64,000 bases of DNA, taken from NCBI RefSeq assembly GCF_003390375.1, contig NZ_QUOT01000001.1, positions 3,968,001 through 4,032,000 on the forward strand. Reading direction: 5' to 3'. The notes beneath the pieces were generated by a model. The model ran no database searches. It saw nothing but the letters and a program-made list of their open reading frames with translations, and was not told the DNA's origin. A program made the position numbers and the translations under genes. Origin of the DNA: Thalassotalea euphylliae (GTDB lineage Bacteria > Pseudomonadota > Gammaproteobacteria > Enterobacterales > Alteromonadaceae). Below, piece by piece: positions 1 through 8,911 of the stretch (position 1 is its first letter; every line of letters starts with the position of its first letter).

Positions 1-115
1 ATGAGAATGACAGTGGTGAAAGGGCAGTAATTTCTTTGCGTTTAAACCATTGGCCACGAACTTTGTACACTTTGCTTAACTCGCTAACATCTAGCAGCGC
101 TGTCGGCGTCGTCAT
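1..115 (-). CDS. sapF: SapF, peptide ABC transporter ATPase (partial, N-terminus only)
   Basis: Only the first 38 codons lie in the window; the gene continues past base 1. The translation begins MTTPTALLDVSELSKVYKVR, the usual opening of an oligopeptide-type ABC ATPase, and the Walker motifs would lie outside. Its ATG overlaps the sapD stop codon by one base (TAATG), so translational coupling is likely. An AAGGAG Shine-Dalgarno sits just upstream inside sapD. The name comes mainly from position as last gene of a sapABCD block; an OppF/DppF-like name is possible from so little sequence. Confidence 0.8.
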   Translation of the reverse strand, partial: MTTPTALLDVSELSKVYKVRGQWFKRKEITALSPLSFS

Positions 116-1104
116 TAGTAAAGCTCCTTAAGCGAATAGTGACAGCTTACTTGGTGACCATGATAGTTTTTTACTTTTGGCGCGTTTACACAGGCTTTTT
201 GCGCTCTGGGGCATCGTGGCCCCAGTCGGCAACCGATAGGTAAGTGTTGCAAAATCGGAATGCTGCCTGGCAGTGCCATCAGTCGAGACTTTGCCGGTAA
301 ATTACTATTGGCATTTAAGCTGCTATCAAGCAGCGCTTGTGTATAAGGGTGCAGTGGCTGATTGAAAATTTGCTCGGTTGTGCCCGCTTCAACAAATTGG
401 CCGCTGTACATTACGGTAATAGTATTCGTCCAATGGGTAATGTTTTCTAAATCGTGGCTAATCAGCAAAATCGACATGTTTTTTAGCTGATTTAAGCTGG
501 CCAGTAGGCGAAAAATTTGGCTTTGATTGGTGGCTTCCATCGCCGCTGTAGGCTCGTCAGCAATCAATAGTTTCGGACGTCTAGCCAATGCCATAGCAAT
601 CATTACTCGTTGACAAAATGCTTCTGTCAGCTGATGAGGGTAGCTTTTGCTGCAGTAGGTGTGCTGTTTGATCCCCACTTTATGCAGTAGCCTTATGGCT
701 GCCTCTTTACGTTGCTTTCTACGTTGCCAAAAGTTGCCGCTAAGCATTGAACTTGCGATTGCTTCCTCAAGTTGCTCACCAACCGTTGTTGTCGGATCCA
801 GACAAGCCATGGGCTCTTGAAAGATCATAGCAACATCTTTACTGATAATGGCTTTGCGTTCATCTAGTGGCAAATGTAAAAGCTCTTTACCTCGCCAGTG
901 AAAGCGATCTGCAGTGACATGCCATTTGTCGCTGAGCACACCAACAATGGCTTGTGCAAGCAAAGACTTACCTGAACCTGATTCACCTACAAGGCCACGA
1001 ACTTCGCCTTCTTTCATCGCTAGGCTTACGCGCTCAACGGCGAGTGTACGTTCTTGTTTGTTGACTAGCTCAATTGATAAATTACGAATATCTAACAAGT
1101 TCAC
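115..1104 (-). CDS. sapD: SapD, peptide ABC transporter ATP-binding protein
   Basis: A cytoplasmic ATPase of 329 residues that would energise the SapBC permease. Walker A is GESGSGKS near residues 40-47. The signature helix reads LTEAFCQRVMIAMALA rather than LSGGQ; E. coli SapD also departs from LSGGQ here. Walker B is LLIADEPT, and the H-loop is LLISHD. The C-terminus carries the oligopeptide-transporter extension with GCRLGPRCP and further cysteines. The start is GTG, overlapping the sapC stop (TAGTG), and gives MNLLDIRNLSIEL, which aligns with known SapD starts. Substrate is inferred; the family has been linked to antimicrobial peptides, putrescine and potassium. Confidence 0.9.
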   Translation of the reverse strand: MNLLDIRNLSIELVNKQERTLAVERVSLAMKEGEVRGLVGESGSGKSLLAQAIVGVLSDKWHVTADRFHWRGKELLHLPLDERKAIISKDVAMIFQEPMACLDPTTTVGEQLEEAIASSMLSGNFWQRRKQRKEAAIRLLHKVGIKQHTYCSKSYPHQLTEAFCQRVMIAMALARRPKLLIADEPTAAMEATNQSQIFRLLASLNQLKNMSILLISHDLENITHWTNTITVMYSGQFVEAGTTEQIFNQPLHPYTQALLDSSLNANSNLPAKSRLMALPGSIPILQHLPIGCRLGPRCPRAQKACVNAPKVKNYHGHQVSCHYSLKELY

Positions 1105-1997
1105 TAGCTTTGTACCCTTTGTTTAATGGCATGGCGTAAACCTTCGCCGACGAGGTTTGTGGCAACTACCGCAAATAAAATGGCTAACCCAGGCAAATAC
1201 ACTGTCCAAGGAGCGATATAGAAAAGGTCAAAACCACTGGCGAGCATAGCCCCCCATTCAGGCAAAGGAATTGGTGCGCCGAGGCCAAGAAAACCTAGTG
1301 CTGCAATATCTAAGATTGCAGCCGATTGGGCAAAGGTCGCTTGGCTGATAATTTTTTCAATAATGTTAGGCAGCACAGAGTAATGTAAAATACGTATCGA
1401 ACTTGCACCGTCAAGTTTTGACGCCATCACGTAGTCTTTCGCAAACTCTTCTTTTACCGCATTTCGGGTGATATGGACAAATTGTGGTATTAACACCATA
1501 ACGACAGCCCATAAAGTGTTACTCAAACCCGGTCCTAAAATCGCAACGATTATGATGGCTAATAACAATGACGGGATGGATAAAATGACATCGAGAAAAT
1601 GGCTAAGAAAGCTGGATTTTATGCCTTGAGTTAGCGCGGATAATGCGCCGATAAAGACGCCAATAACCAAAGCAACAATAACGACAATAAAGCTCAAACC
1701 AAAGGTCAACGATGCGCCATGCATCAACCGTGACAGCATATCGCGACCAAGATCGTCTGTGCCGAGCAGGTAGGAAACATTGCCACTATCGTCCCATGCA
1801 GGCGGTAGCATTGCCATGGCAACATTACTTTCAACCGATGAATGTGGAGCAAGTAGCGGGGAGAAAATCGCAAGAATAATCAAAAAAGCGAAAGCGCCAA
1901 GCCCTACTAAGATTAACGGCGTTTGACGAAATACCAGCCAAAGCTGTGTTAACGGCGATGGAAACTCTTCTTCTTGATAAATTTTATCGCGAGCCAT
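1104..1997 (-). CDS. sapC: SapC, peptide ABC transporter permease
   Basis: An inner-membrane permease of 297 residues of the DppC/OppC class. It has an N-terminal membrane segment around residues 30-50, the GTDDLGRDMLSRL motif typical of this class, several further membrane helices, and an EAA-type loop near KLDGASSIRILHYSVLPN. I chose the ATG at 1997 (MARDKIYQEEE) because GGAG lies 7 bases upstream; a GTG at 2009 would add four residues. The start lies inside the end of sapB, so the two are probably translationally coupled and form the membrane heterodimer. Confidence 0.9.
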   Translation of the reverse strand: MARDKIYQEEEFPSPLTQLWLVFRQTPLILVGLGAFAFLIILAIFSPLLAPHSSVESNVAMAMLPPAWDDSGNVSYLLGTDDLGRDMLSRLMHGASLTFGLSFIVVIVALVIGVFIGALSALTQGIKSSFLSHFLDVILSIPSLLLAIIIVAILGPGLSNTLWAVVMVLIPQFVHITRNAVKEEFAKDYVMASKLDGASSIRILHYSVLPNIIEKIISQATFAQSAAILDIAALGFLGLGAPIPLPEWGAMLASGFDLFYIAPWTVYLPGLAILFAVVATNLVGEGLRHAIKQRVQS

Positions 1998-3015
1998 ATT
2001 TCGCTCCACGTGCCAGCGGATTTAACGCTGCGTAAGTGTAATCGGTAATAATGTGAACTAAGAAAATAAAGCTAGATAGCACCAGTAAACCACTTTGAAT
2101 AGCGGTGTAGTCACGTTGATAGATACTTTCGATAAGCCAACGGCCGATGCCTGGCCAGTTAAAAATAACTTCTGTAATCATCGCCAATGTAACTAAGTTC
2201 GCGAATTGCAAGCCGATATGCTGAACCACTTTAATCAGCGCGTTGCGAATAGCGTGGCGCAAAATAATTTGGCTAAAGCTTAAGCCTTTTGCTCTTGCGG
2301 CTTTGATATAACTCGTTTGCAGTACTTCAAGCATCGCCGTGCGTGCAAGACGGATAAACACTGTGGCGGGCGCTGCTGCGATAACTAGCGCTGGTAATAT
2401 CATGTGGGCAAAATTATTTTGCAGGGCCTGCCACTTATATGGGCTGTCGCTCAATAAAATATCAACCAACATAAACCCTGTGGTGCGCTCAATTTCATAA
2501 AGCAAACTTATTTGCCCGCCAGAAGGAAGCCAACCGAGCTGAATAGAAAACGTTAATATCGCTAACAAACCTAACCAAAACACAGGTATTGAATAACCGA
2601 TCATGGCAAAGGCTAGGATTACGTGGTCAGCAGGTTTATGGTGTCGAATTGCGGCAATAAAACCGAGAGGAATTCCAATGATGGTGGCAATTACAAACGC
2701 AAATAAGCTTAATTCAATGGTCGCAGGTAAAAGCCGTAAAATTTCATCAGTAATATTGGTTTGATTGGTCATAGAAAGACCAAGTTCACCATTAAGAATA
2801 TGACCCAAGTAAGCTGCATATTGCCAAGCGATATTGCTTTCATGGCTGTACTCTTTTGCTAGTGCGGTTTGTTCACTTGGCGTGATATTTAACTGGCCGG
2901 TTAAATTCGTTAACTGATCGCCAGGGAATAAAAACGATAAGCTAAAACTCAAAACCGTTAGCAGCAACATGGTAAACAAGAACAGATTAAGTTTACGCAG
3001 AGTGAAAATTAACAT
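1984..3015 (-). CDS. sapB: SapB, peptide ABC transporter permease
   Basis: An inner-membrane permease of 343 residues of the DppB/OppB class. A first membrane helix (LFLFTMLLLTVLSFSLSFLF) is followed by a periplasmic stretch, then five or so further helices. The EAA loop reads YIKAARAKGLSFSQIILRHA. The start overlaps the sapA stop by one base (TAATG), and the 3' end runs into sapC. Partner of SapC; would receive substrate from SapA. Family assignment is firm; the sap rather than dpp name rests on operon order and similarity of SapA/C/D. Confidence 0.9.
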   Translation of the reverse strand: MLIFTLRKLNLFLFTMLLLTVLSFSLSFLFPGDQLTNLTGQLNITPSEQTALAKEYSHESNIAWQYAAYLGHILNGELGLSMTNQTNITDEILRLLPATIELSLFAFVIATIIGIPLGFIAAIRHHKPADHVILAFAMIGYSIPVFWLGLLAILTFSIQLGWLPSGGQISLLYEIERTTGFMLVDILLSDSPYKWQALQNNFAHMILPALVIAAAPATVFIRLARTAMLEVLQTSYIKAARAKGLSFSQIILRHAIRNALIKVVQHIGLQFANLVTLAMITEVIFNWPGIGRWLIESIYQRDYTAIQSGLLVLSSFIFLVHIITDYTYAALNPLARGAKYGSR

Positions 3016-4619
3016 TACAGCTTGCTAACCTCGGCAAAGTTGATGCCGCCAAAAGAGTTTAAAATCTTACCTTTTACTTGCTCGTGCCTTGCTTGAAAGC
3101 GCTTAGAGTGCGCTAGTGGCAATAAAGGTAAATCCCGTTGAAATATTGCTTGTGCTTGTAAGTATAAGTTTTTACGTTGGTTTATATTATCTGTTTTTAG
3201 CGCGAGCTTTAATAAGCTATCAAATTCTTGATCACACCAAAACGCACGATTACTGCCGGTTTCTGCACTGTTACAACTAAGTAACGGCGTTAGGAAGTTG
3301 TCAGGATCTGGGTGATCTGCACTCCAGCCTAACAACACTGACTGGTGTTCTCCTTGACCTAGTCTTCGCAAGAAAGTCGACCATTCGTAGGATACAATAT
3401 CTACCTTCACACCAATTTGATTCAAATCAGCTTGAATGAGCTTCGCCATCGTCAATGCATTCGGGTTGTATGAGCGCTGAACAGGCATCGCCCATATATC
3501 AAAGGTTAAGCCATCTTCATAGCCAGCTTCTTGCAGCAATGCTATGGCTTGCTCAGGATTGTACTCGATAGGAATCACTGAGCTGTCATGTGCCCATGAG
3601 CTTTTAGGCAGGATGGAATGCGCGATTTCGCCTTGTTCACCATAAATCGCCGTGATAATTGCGTCTTTATTAATTGCGTGAGCGACGGCTCGCCTAACCA
3701 GCGGGTCGTCAAAAGGTGCTTTTTGGGTATTAAAACCTAAGTAACCAATATTAAATGCGGTGACTTCCTCAACAATGAGGTTAGGGTTTTCCTTAATTTT
3801 ATGAGGTGCAATAGGGTAAGCAATGACATCACATTCGTTGGTGAGTAACTTAGTTAGTCGGCCAGTATCACTGGCAGTGATATCAAAAACTAATTGATTA
3901 AGCTTTACTTCATTATGCCAGTAACTTTCATGACGGTAATAACGCAGTAGCGAACCAGATTGATAGCTTTGCAGCTTAAATGGCCCCGTACCTATAGGTT
4001 TGCTGTCGATTTCTTCCTGCCTACCTTGTGATAGCAGTTGCTGACCGTATTCTTGCGATAAAATAACCGCATAATCTGTGGCTAAATTGGCCAGGAATGA
4101 ACTATTGGCTTCACGCAGCTTAAAGCGAACCGTGTGGTCGTTTATTTTCTCAATGCCCTCAACAATATTACTAAATTGTACATTTTGAAAAAATGGGTAC
4201 TTACCACCGGACACCTGATGAAATGGATGCTTGGTGTTTAATATGCGCTCAAAGCTAAAAACGACATCATCAGCACTAAAATTGCGCGTGGGAGTGAAAT
4301 ATTGGGTCTGATGGAATATCACATCTTTGCGTAAATAAAAGGTGACCATTTTACCGTCACGAGTTAAGTGCCATGACTTTGCTAATGCAGGAGCAATACT
4401 ATTGTCGTCATTAAAGCGAATAAGACGATCATAAAGTTGATTGGCAATGGCGTCTATTGTAGTACCTGACGTGTCAGTTTGCGGATTGAAAGAAGCGGGT
4501 GAACCTTCTGCGCAATAGACTAAGCTGTTTTGAGCGATCGTTTGATTATCAATTTCACAGCCACTTAGCAGCACTAAACAGGCCATAAAAATTGCGCTAA
4601 GCCAGCGGTTAAGCTTCAT
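3015..4619 (-). CDS. sapA: SapA, peptide-binding protein, predicted lipoprotein
   Basis: A 534-residue family 5 solute-binding protein. The N-terminus is a lipoprotein signal: a hydrophobic stretch ending in LLSGC with the acylated cysteine near residue 21, so the protein is probably membrane-anchored in the periplasm; E. coli SapA is soluble, which makes this a difference. Family motifs visible include FSADDVVFSFERI, GTGPFKLQSY and RRAVAHAINKDAI. The start codon lies 11 bases inside the end of pspF, so the sap genes follow pspF in one transcription unit. The substrate is not shown by the sequence. Confidence 0.9.
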   Translation of the reverse strand: MKLNRWLSAIFMACLVLLSGCEIDNQTIAQNSLVYCAEGSPASFNPQTDTSGTTIDAIANQLYDRLIRFNDDNSIAPALAKSWHLTRDGKMVTFYLRKDVIFHQTQYFTPTRNFSADDVVFSFERILNTKHPFHQVSGGKYPFFQNVQFSNIVEGIEKINDHTVRFKLREANSSFLANLATDYAVILSQEYGQQLLSQGRQEEIDSKPIGTGPFKLQSYQSGSLLRYYRHESYWHNEVKLNQLVFDITASDTGRLTKLLTNECDVIAYPIAPHKIKENPNLIVEEVTAFNIGYLGFNTQKAPFDDPLVRRAVAHAINKDAIITAIYGEQGEIAHSILPKSSWAHDSSVIPIEYNPEQAIALLQEAGYEDGLTFDIWAMPVQRSYNPNALTMAKLIQADLNQIGVKVDIVSYEWSTFLRRLGQGEHQSVLLGWSADHPDPDNFLTPLLSCNSAETGSNRAFWCDQEFDSLLKLALKTDNINQRKNLYLQAQAIFQRDLPLLPLAHSKRFQARHEQVKGKILNSFGGINFAEVSKL

Positions 4620-5721
4620 CTAGATTATTTCCATCCAGTAAGTTGTATTTTTTCAAGTAACCACGCAACTGGTGATAGGTAAGCTCAAGTGCGTCTGCGG
4701 TTTTTTTTTGATTATACTGACAATTTGCCAATGCTGACTTGATCAATTTGATCTCGTAATCTTGTGATAAGTTTTTTAATGACAATGGGAAATTAGGCGT
4801 AATTTCAGCTGGTGTTTGTTGCACCTGCTGAGCTGGCGCTATTGTATCTGACTCACGTGCGGTATTTAAGTCTTTACTTTCATTTGTCTCTGGACGTTCA
4901 ATCACACGATCTTGTGTTTTAACACGGGTTGTAGGGCGATAAGGTGATTCAAAAGGATCTATCACCAGCTCGTGCACTGGTAAATGCGGATTGTTACAGC
5001 GGTAGACACTGCGTTCAACAACATTTTTTAGCTCTCGAATATTGCCTGGCCAGTGGTATTCAAGTAGTGCGCGTTTCGCTTTTTCGGTAAAGCCACTAAA
5101 GAGTTCGAATTCTAATTCGCGCGCCATGTTAATGGCAAAGTGCTCTGCTAGTACCAAGATGTCCTCCATCCGCTCGCGCAGTGGCGGCAGGGTGATAACA
5201 TCGAACGCTAAACGGTCGAGTAAATCGGCTCGAAATTCTCCGCGCTCAGCCAAGCTAGGCAAATCTTCATTAGTTGCTGCTATTAAGCGGGCATCGGTTT
5301 TTATAGTGCGAGAGCCACCAACGCGTTCAAACTCGCCATACTCGACAACGCGCAGTAGTTTTTCTTGAATAAGCCCTGAAGTATTGGCAATTTCATCTAA
5401 AAATAGGGTGCCCTTATCGGCGCGCTCAAAGCGACCTTCATGGCGTTTATTAGCACCCGTAAATGCGCCACTTTCATATCCAAACAATTCACTTTCAAGT
5501 AAATTTTCGTTTAGTGCCGCACAGTTAAGCTTTAAATAGTTTTGCTCCCAACGCTTTGAAAGGTAATGCAGACGCGCCGCAACGAGCTCTTTACCCGTGC
5601 CGCGTTCACCAATAATAAGCACTGGTTTACTTAATGGCGCTATTTGCGAAATTTGCTCCAATACTTCGAGAAAACTGTTTGATTGTCCTATCAAATTGTC
5701 TTGTTGACTAAAGCGCGCCAT
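4609..5721 (-). CDS. pspF: PspF, sigma-54 enhancer-binding activator of the psp operon
   Basis: A 370-residue AAA+ activator without an N-terminal receiver domain, as usual for PspF. Walker A is GERGTGKE (residues 38-45), the sigma-54 contact loop GAFTGA is intact (85-90), and Walker B is GTLFLDE. A Fis-type helix-turn-helix (KKTADALELTYHQLRGYLKKY) closes the protein. Between them is a longer Thr/Pro/Gln-rich linker (about residues 255-310) than I would expect in E. coli. In the known system PspA holds PspF inactive by direct binding. It faces pspA across a 192-base gap and overlaps sapA by 11 bases. Confidence 0.93.
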   Translation of the reverse strand: MARFSQQDNLIGQSNSFLEVLEQISQIAPLSKPVLIIGERGTGKELVAARLHYLSKRWEQNYLKLNCAALNENLLESELFGYESGAFTGANKRHEGRFERADKGTLFLDEIANTSGLIQEKLLRVVEYGEFERVGGSRTIKTDARLIAATNEDLPSLAERGEFRADLLDRLAFDVITLPPLRERMEDILVLAEHFAINMARELEFELFSGFTEKAKRALLEYHWPGNIRELKNVVERSVYRCNNPHLPVHELVIDPFESPYRPTTRVKTQDRVIERPETNESKDLNTARESDTIAPAQQVQQTPAEITPNFPLSLKNLSQDYEIKLIKSALANCQYNQKKTADALELTYHQLRGYLKKYNLLDGNNLDEA

Positions 5722-5848
5722 ATTGATCCTAATTATTAGTTTATTTCGCTAACAAATAGTGTATTTTATTAACCAAATTGTTTGAAGTGTTTTTGATAAA
5801 AATAAATAAAACTAACTAATACATGTAGTTAGCTTTGATTTGTCAATC

Positions 5849-5865
5849 TGGCTTAGATAATGAAT
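5849..5865 (+). promoter_or_regulatory. candidate sigma-54 promoter of pspABC
   Basis: TGGCTTAGATAATGAAT keeps the -24 GG and the -12 G at the right 12-base spacing, but the -12 C is replaced by A. It ends 48 bases before the pspA start, as expected for a sigma-54 promoter driven by the divergent PspF. Enhancer sites would lie in the AT-rich stretch between 5722 and 5848; none could be picked with confidence. Confidence 0.4.
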
Positions 5866-5913
5866 AGCAAGTTACCAGATTGATATTAAGCAAACTAAGT
5901 TGAGGAAATGATT

Positions 5914-6582
5914 ATGGGTGTTTTTTCACGATTTACCGACATCATTAATTCTAATATTAATGCGTTATTAGACAAGGCTGAAGATCCAGAAAAAATGGTG
6001 CGCCTGATTATTCAGGAAATGGAAGACACTTTGGTTGAGGTTCGCTCTAGCTCAGCAAAAACCTTGGCAGACAAAAAGGAATTAGCACGCCAAATCAGTC
6101 GTTATGAAAAAGATGCCGAGCAATGGCAAGAAAAAGCGGAATTAGCGTTAAGCAAAGGCCGTGAAGATTTAGCTCGAGCAGCTTTAATTGAGAAGAAAAA
6201 GAGCAGTGACAATGCCGAAGCCTTGGCTGAGGAATTAGCACATGTAGAAGAGCACATCAGTAAGTTGCAAAACGAAATTTCGCAATTGCAAGATAAGCTA
6301 GCAGATGCAAAAGCGCGCCAGAAAGCAATTATTATGCGTGAGAAAACCGCTAGTTCACGCTTAAAAGTGAAGCGCAATATTGACAGCGAAAAGGTTGATG
6401 ATGCACTGAGTCGTTTTGATCGCTATGAGCGTAAAATTGATGATCTAGAAGCTCAAGTTGAAGCACACGATTTAGGCAGTAAGTCACTTGCCGATGAAAT
6501 TGCAGAACTTGAAGACGATGAAAACATCGATGATGAATTAGCACAATTAAAAGCTAAGCTTAACAGCAAAGACAAGAAGTAA
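5914..6582 (+). CDS. pspA: PspA, phage shock protein A (ESCRT-III-like membrane protector)
   Basis: A peripheral inner-membrane protein of 222 residues that is almost entirely helical coiled coil. The start at 5914 gives MGVFSRFTDIINSNINALLD, the classic amphipathic N-terminus, with GAGG eight bases upstream; the ATG at 5908 is too close to that site. The PEKMVRLIIQEMEDTL segment is highly conserved. The C-terminus is acidic and lysine-rich. In known systems PspA inhibits PspF until envelope stress recruits it to PspBC, then oligomerises on damaged membrane. First gene of pspABC. Confidence 0.95.
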   Translation: MGVFSRFTDIINSNINALLDKAEDPEKMVRLIIQEMEDTLVEVRSSSAKTLADKKELARQISRYEKDAEQWQEKAELALSKGREDLARAALIEKKKSSDNAEALAEELAHVEEHISKLQNEISQLQDKLADAKARQKAIIMREKTASSRLKVKRNIDSEKVDDALSRFDRYERKIDDLEAQVEAHDLGSKSLADEIAELEDDENIDDELAQLKAKLNSKDKK

Positions 6583-6619
6583 TTAGGCCACCACCACTGC
6601 ATTAGTAAGGAGAAGTAGA

Positions 6620-6847
6620 ATGGGAGATATTATAGTTGCCCCGATCATTATATTTATGCTGGTTGTTGCGCCTATTTGGTTAATTTTGCATTACCGTAGT
6701 AAGCGTCAAATCAGTCAGGGGTTAAGCGAAGAAGAATATATTCAGCTATCTGAGCTTTCTGAACTAGCAGACAAAATGGCGGATCGCATTAAAACTCTTG
6801 AAGCCATTCTGGATGCCGAGTCACCAGAGTGGAGAAACAAAGTATGA
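6620..6847 (+). CDS. pspB: PspB, envelope stress membrane protein
   Basis: A 75-residue protein with one N-terminal membrane helix (about residues 5-25) followed by a cytoplasmic coiled coil (EYIQLSELSELADKMADRIK). Length and layout match PspB. A strong AAGGAG site precedes the start. Its stop overlaps the pspC start as ATGA, so the two are translationally coupled. In the family PspB and PspC sense inner-membrane stress and release PspA from PspF. Confidence 0.93.
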   Translation: MGDIIVAPIIIFMLVVAPIWLILHYRSKRQISQGLSEEEYIQLSELSELADKMADRIKTLEAILDAESPEWRNKV

Positions 6848-7305
6848 GTGTAAAACGTCGTGGTGAGCTATATCGCATTCCAAGCCAAGGAAAAATAGCG
6901 GGTGTTTGTGCAGGATTAGCAGACTACTTTGGCTGGGAAACATGGCTAGTTCGAATACTGATTGTTTCTGGTGTGTTATTTGGTATGCCTTGGCTAGTGT
7001 TTTTATACATCGCAGCATGGTTCATTCTTGATAAAAAGCCTGCGACAGCAACAAGCCCAATCGCCGATCAACATACGCCAGCACCTGCATCGGCAACACA
7101 AGTAGAGGGGTATGAGCCTGTCGCTGATATTCAAAGTGAGCCAATAAAGGTTAAAGCGCGCATTTGGCAGGCCGGCGAGCCACCAAAGCAGGCGTTTCAC
7201 GATATTCGACGTAAGTATATGGCAATGGAGCGCCAACTAAGATTAATGGAGCGTTATGTTACATCGCCAGAGTTTACCGTTTCACGCGAGATAAATAAGC
7301 TTTAA
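6844..7305 (+). CDS. pspC: PspC, envelope stress sensor
   Basis: A 153-residue protein starting MSVKRRGELYRIPSQGK at the ATG that overlaps the pspB stop; a longer reading from 6829 would run back into pspB and lacks support. The PspC domain covers about residues 8-65: a conserved GVCAGLADYFGW segment, then hydrophobic stretches ending IAAWFILDKKP. The C-terminal half is a Pro/Ala-rich linker and a helical region. Partner of PspB. No pspD or pspE follows; ycjX comes next after a terminator-like hairpin. Confidence 0.92.
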   Translation: MSVKRRGELYRIPSQGKIAGVCAGLADYFGWETWLVRILIVSGVLFGMPWLVFLYIAAWFILDKKPATATSPIADQHTPAPASATQVEGYEPVADIQSEPIKVKARIWQAGEPPKQAFHDIRRKYMAMERQLRLMERYVTSPEFTVSREINKL

Positions 7306-7351
7306 CTAACGCAAACTAGACACTAGGTTCGATAGAATTAAGTCGACAATA

Positions 7352-7390
7352 AAAGCAGCCCATACCCACTATGGTGCTGCTTTATTTTTA
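7352..7390 (+). terminator. Rho-independent terminator after pspC
   Basis: Stem AAAGCAGC (7352-7359) pairs with GCTGCTTT (7376-7383) around a 16-base loop, followed by a T-rich tract. It separates pspABC from ycjX, although some read-through is plausible because ycjX belongs to the psp regulon in E. coli. Confidence 0.65.
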
Positions 7391-7480
7391 TCCGAATTTC
7401 AGCATTAATGACTTGTTATCAATGACATAAAACCGATAACATCAACGAAGTAAAACAATTTACAGCAGGCACGGAAGTAT

Positions 7481-8911
7481 ATGCCACTATTGAGTCAAGA
7501 TAAGTTTGATCAGCTAAAACAAAAAGCGGGAAATTTGTTAAATCGCACGTTAGATCAGCATGTTAACCTAGCGGTTACCGGTTTAAGTCGAAGTGGCAAA
7601 ACCGCTTTTATCACCTCACTCGTTAATCAATTACTAAATGAAGGAGGTGAAAAGCAGTTAGCGTTTTTTAACCCTGTGCATCAGGAACGATTTATCGCGG
7701 CTAAGCGCATTACTCAAAAGCATATGCATGTTGCGCGTTTTGACTATGAAAATGCGATAAATGCGCTAAATCAATCACCGTCTCAATGGCCACAAGCAAC
7801 GACAGGTATTAGTGAGTTAAGGCTAGCGATAAAGTACAAACCCAAAGACTCTTTGCTCAAATACACGACTGAGCTTGCCACGCTAACGCTTGATATCACA
7901 GACTACCCAGGTGAGTGGCTGCTCGATTTACCGATGTTGAACATGACCTATGAACAGTGGTCTGAACAAATGTTTTCATTGTTAAGCGAGCAACCAAGAG
8001 TGGAATTTGCTGCAACATGGATGAAAAAGGTAAGCGAGCTTGATCCGCTCAAGCCTGCCGATGAGCTAGAAATTGCCGATATCGCCAAAACTTATACCGA
8101 ATTGTTACATACCTTTCGTCACCAATTAGGACTTTCCGTTATCCAGCCCGGCCGTTTTATTTTGCCAGGCGAACTCGCTGGCGCGCCAATACTTGAATTC
8201 TTTCCATTTACCGACATTGACAAGCTTGACGGCAATGCTTATCAAAATGCCAGCGACAGCAGTGTTATTGGAACATTAAAGGCGCGTTTTCTAGAGTACC
8301 GCGAACGTGTGGTTAAACAATTCTACAAGAAGCACTTTTTAAAGTTTGATCGACAGATTGTGCTTGCCGATTGCTTAACACCGTTAAATAACGGCAAGGC
8401 GAGCTTTGAAGATTTAAAATTGGCAATGAATATGATTATGCAAAGCTATCATTATGGCCAGTCTAGCTTATTCAGTCGCTTGTTCAGCCCCAAAATAGAC
8501 AAACTTATGTTTGCGGCAACTAAGGCAGATCACGTAACTCCTGAGCAACATACCCATTTGGTGTCCTTAATGAACCAGCTTGTCCATGGCACAAAACAAC
8601 AAATCAGTTTCAACGCCATCGATATCAAATCGCTCGCCATTGCCTCAATCAAGTCAACGGACTATGGGCAAAGCTCGCACCAAGGTCAGGCGATTCCAGT
8701 TGTTAGGGGGCTTGCACAAGGGACTGGAAAGTTGACCACGCTGTTTCCTGGCGCTGTGCCTGCTAAGCTGCCAGATGAGGATTACTGGGCTAATCATCAC
8801 TTTAACTTTGTCAGTTTTGCGCCTAAGCAGGGAATGGCTGAGCATGAAGCCTTGCCTCACCTGAGAATCGATCAAGTATTACAGTTCTTGTTAGGGGATA
8901 AAATGTCATGA
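7481..8911 (+). CDS. ycjX: YcjX-family P-loop GTPase-like protein (DUF463)
   Basis: A 476-residue cytoplasmic protein with a P-loop near the N-terminus (GLSRSGKTAF, about residues 34-43) and a DxPG motif (DITDYPGEWLLDLP) resembling the G3 region of GTPases. The downstream FAATKADHV resembles a G4-like TKxD. Length matches the family. In E. coli ycjX and ycjF follow the psp genes and are induced with them; the biochemical role is unknown. The last bases overlap the start of the next gene (ATGA), so the two are coupled. Confidence 0.88.
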   Translation: MPLLSQDKFDQLKQKAGNLLNRTLDQHVNLAVTGLSRSGKTAFITSLVNQLLNEGGEKQLAFFNPVHQERFIAAKRITQKHMHVARFDYENAINALNQSPSQWPQATTGISELRLAIKYKPKDSLLKYTTELATLTLDITDYPGEWLLDLPMLNMTYEQWSEQMFSLLSEQPRVEFAATWMKKVSELDPLKPADELEIADIAKTYTELLHTFRHQLGLSVIQPGRFILPGELAGAPILEFFPFTDIDKLDGNAYQNASDSSVIGTLKARFLEYRERVVKQFYKKHFLKFDRQIVLADCLTPLNNGKASFEDLKLAMNMIMQSYHYGQSSLFSRLFSPKIDKLMFAATKADHVTPEQHTHLVSLMNQLVHGTKQQISFNAIDIKSLAIASIKSTDYGQSSHQGQAIPVVRGLAQGTGKLTTLFPGAVPAKLPDEDYWANHHFNFVSFAPKQGMAEHEALPHLRIDQVLQFLLGDKMS

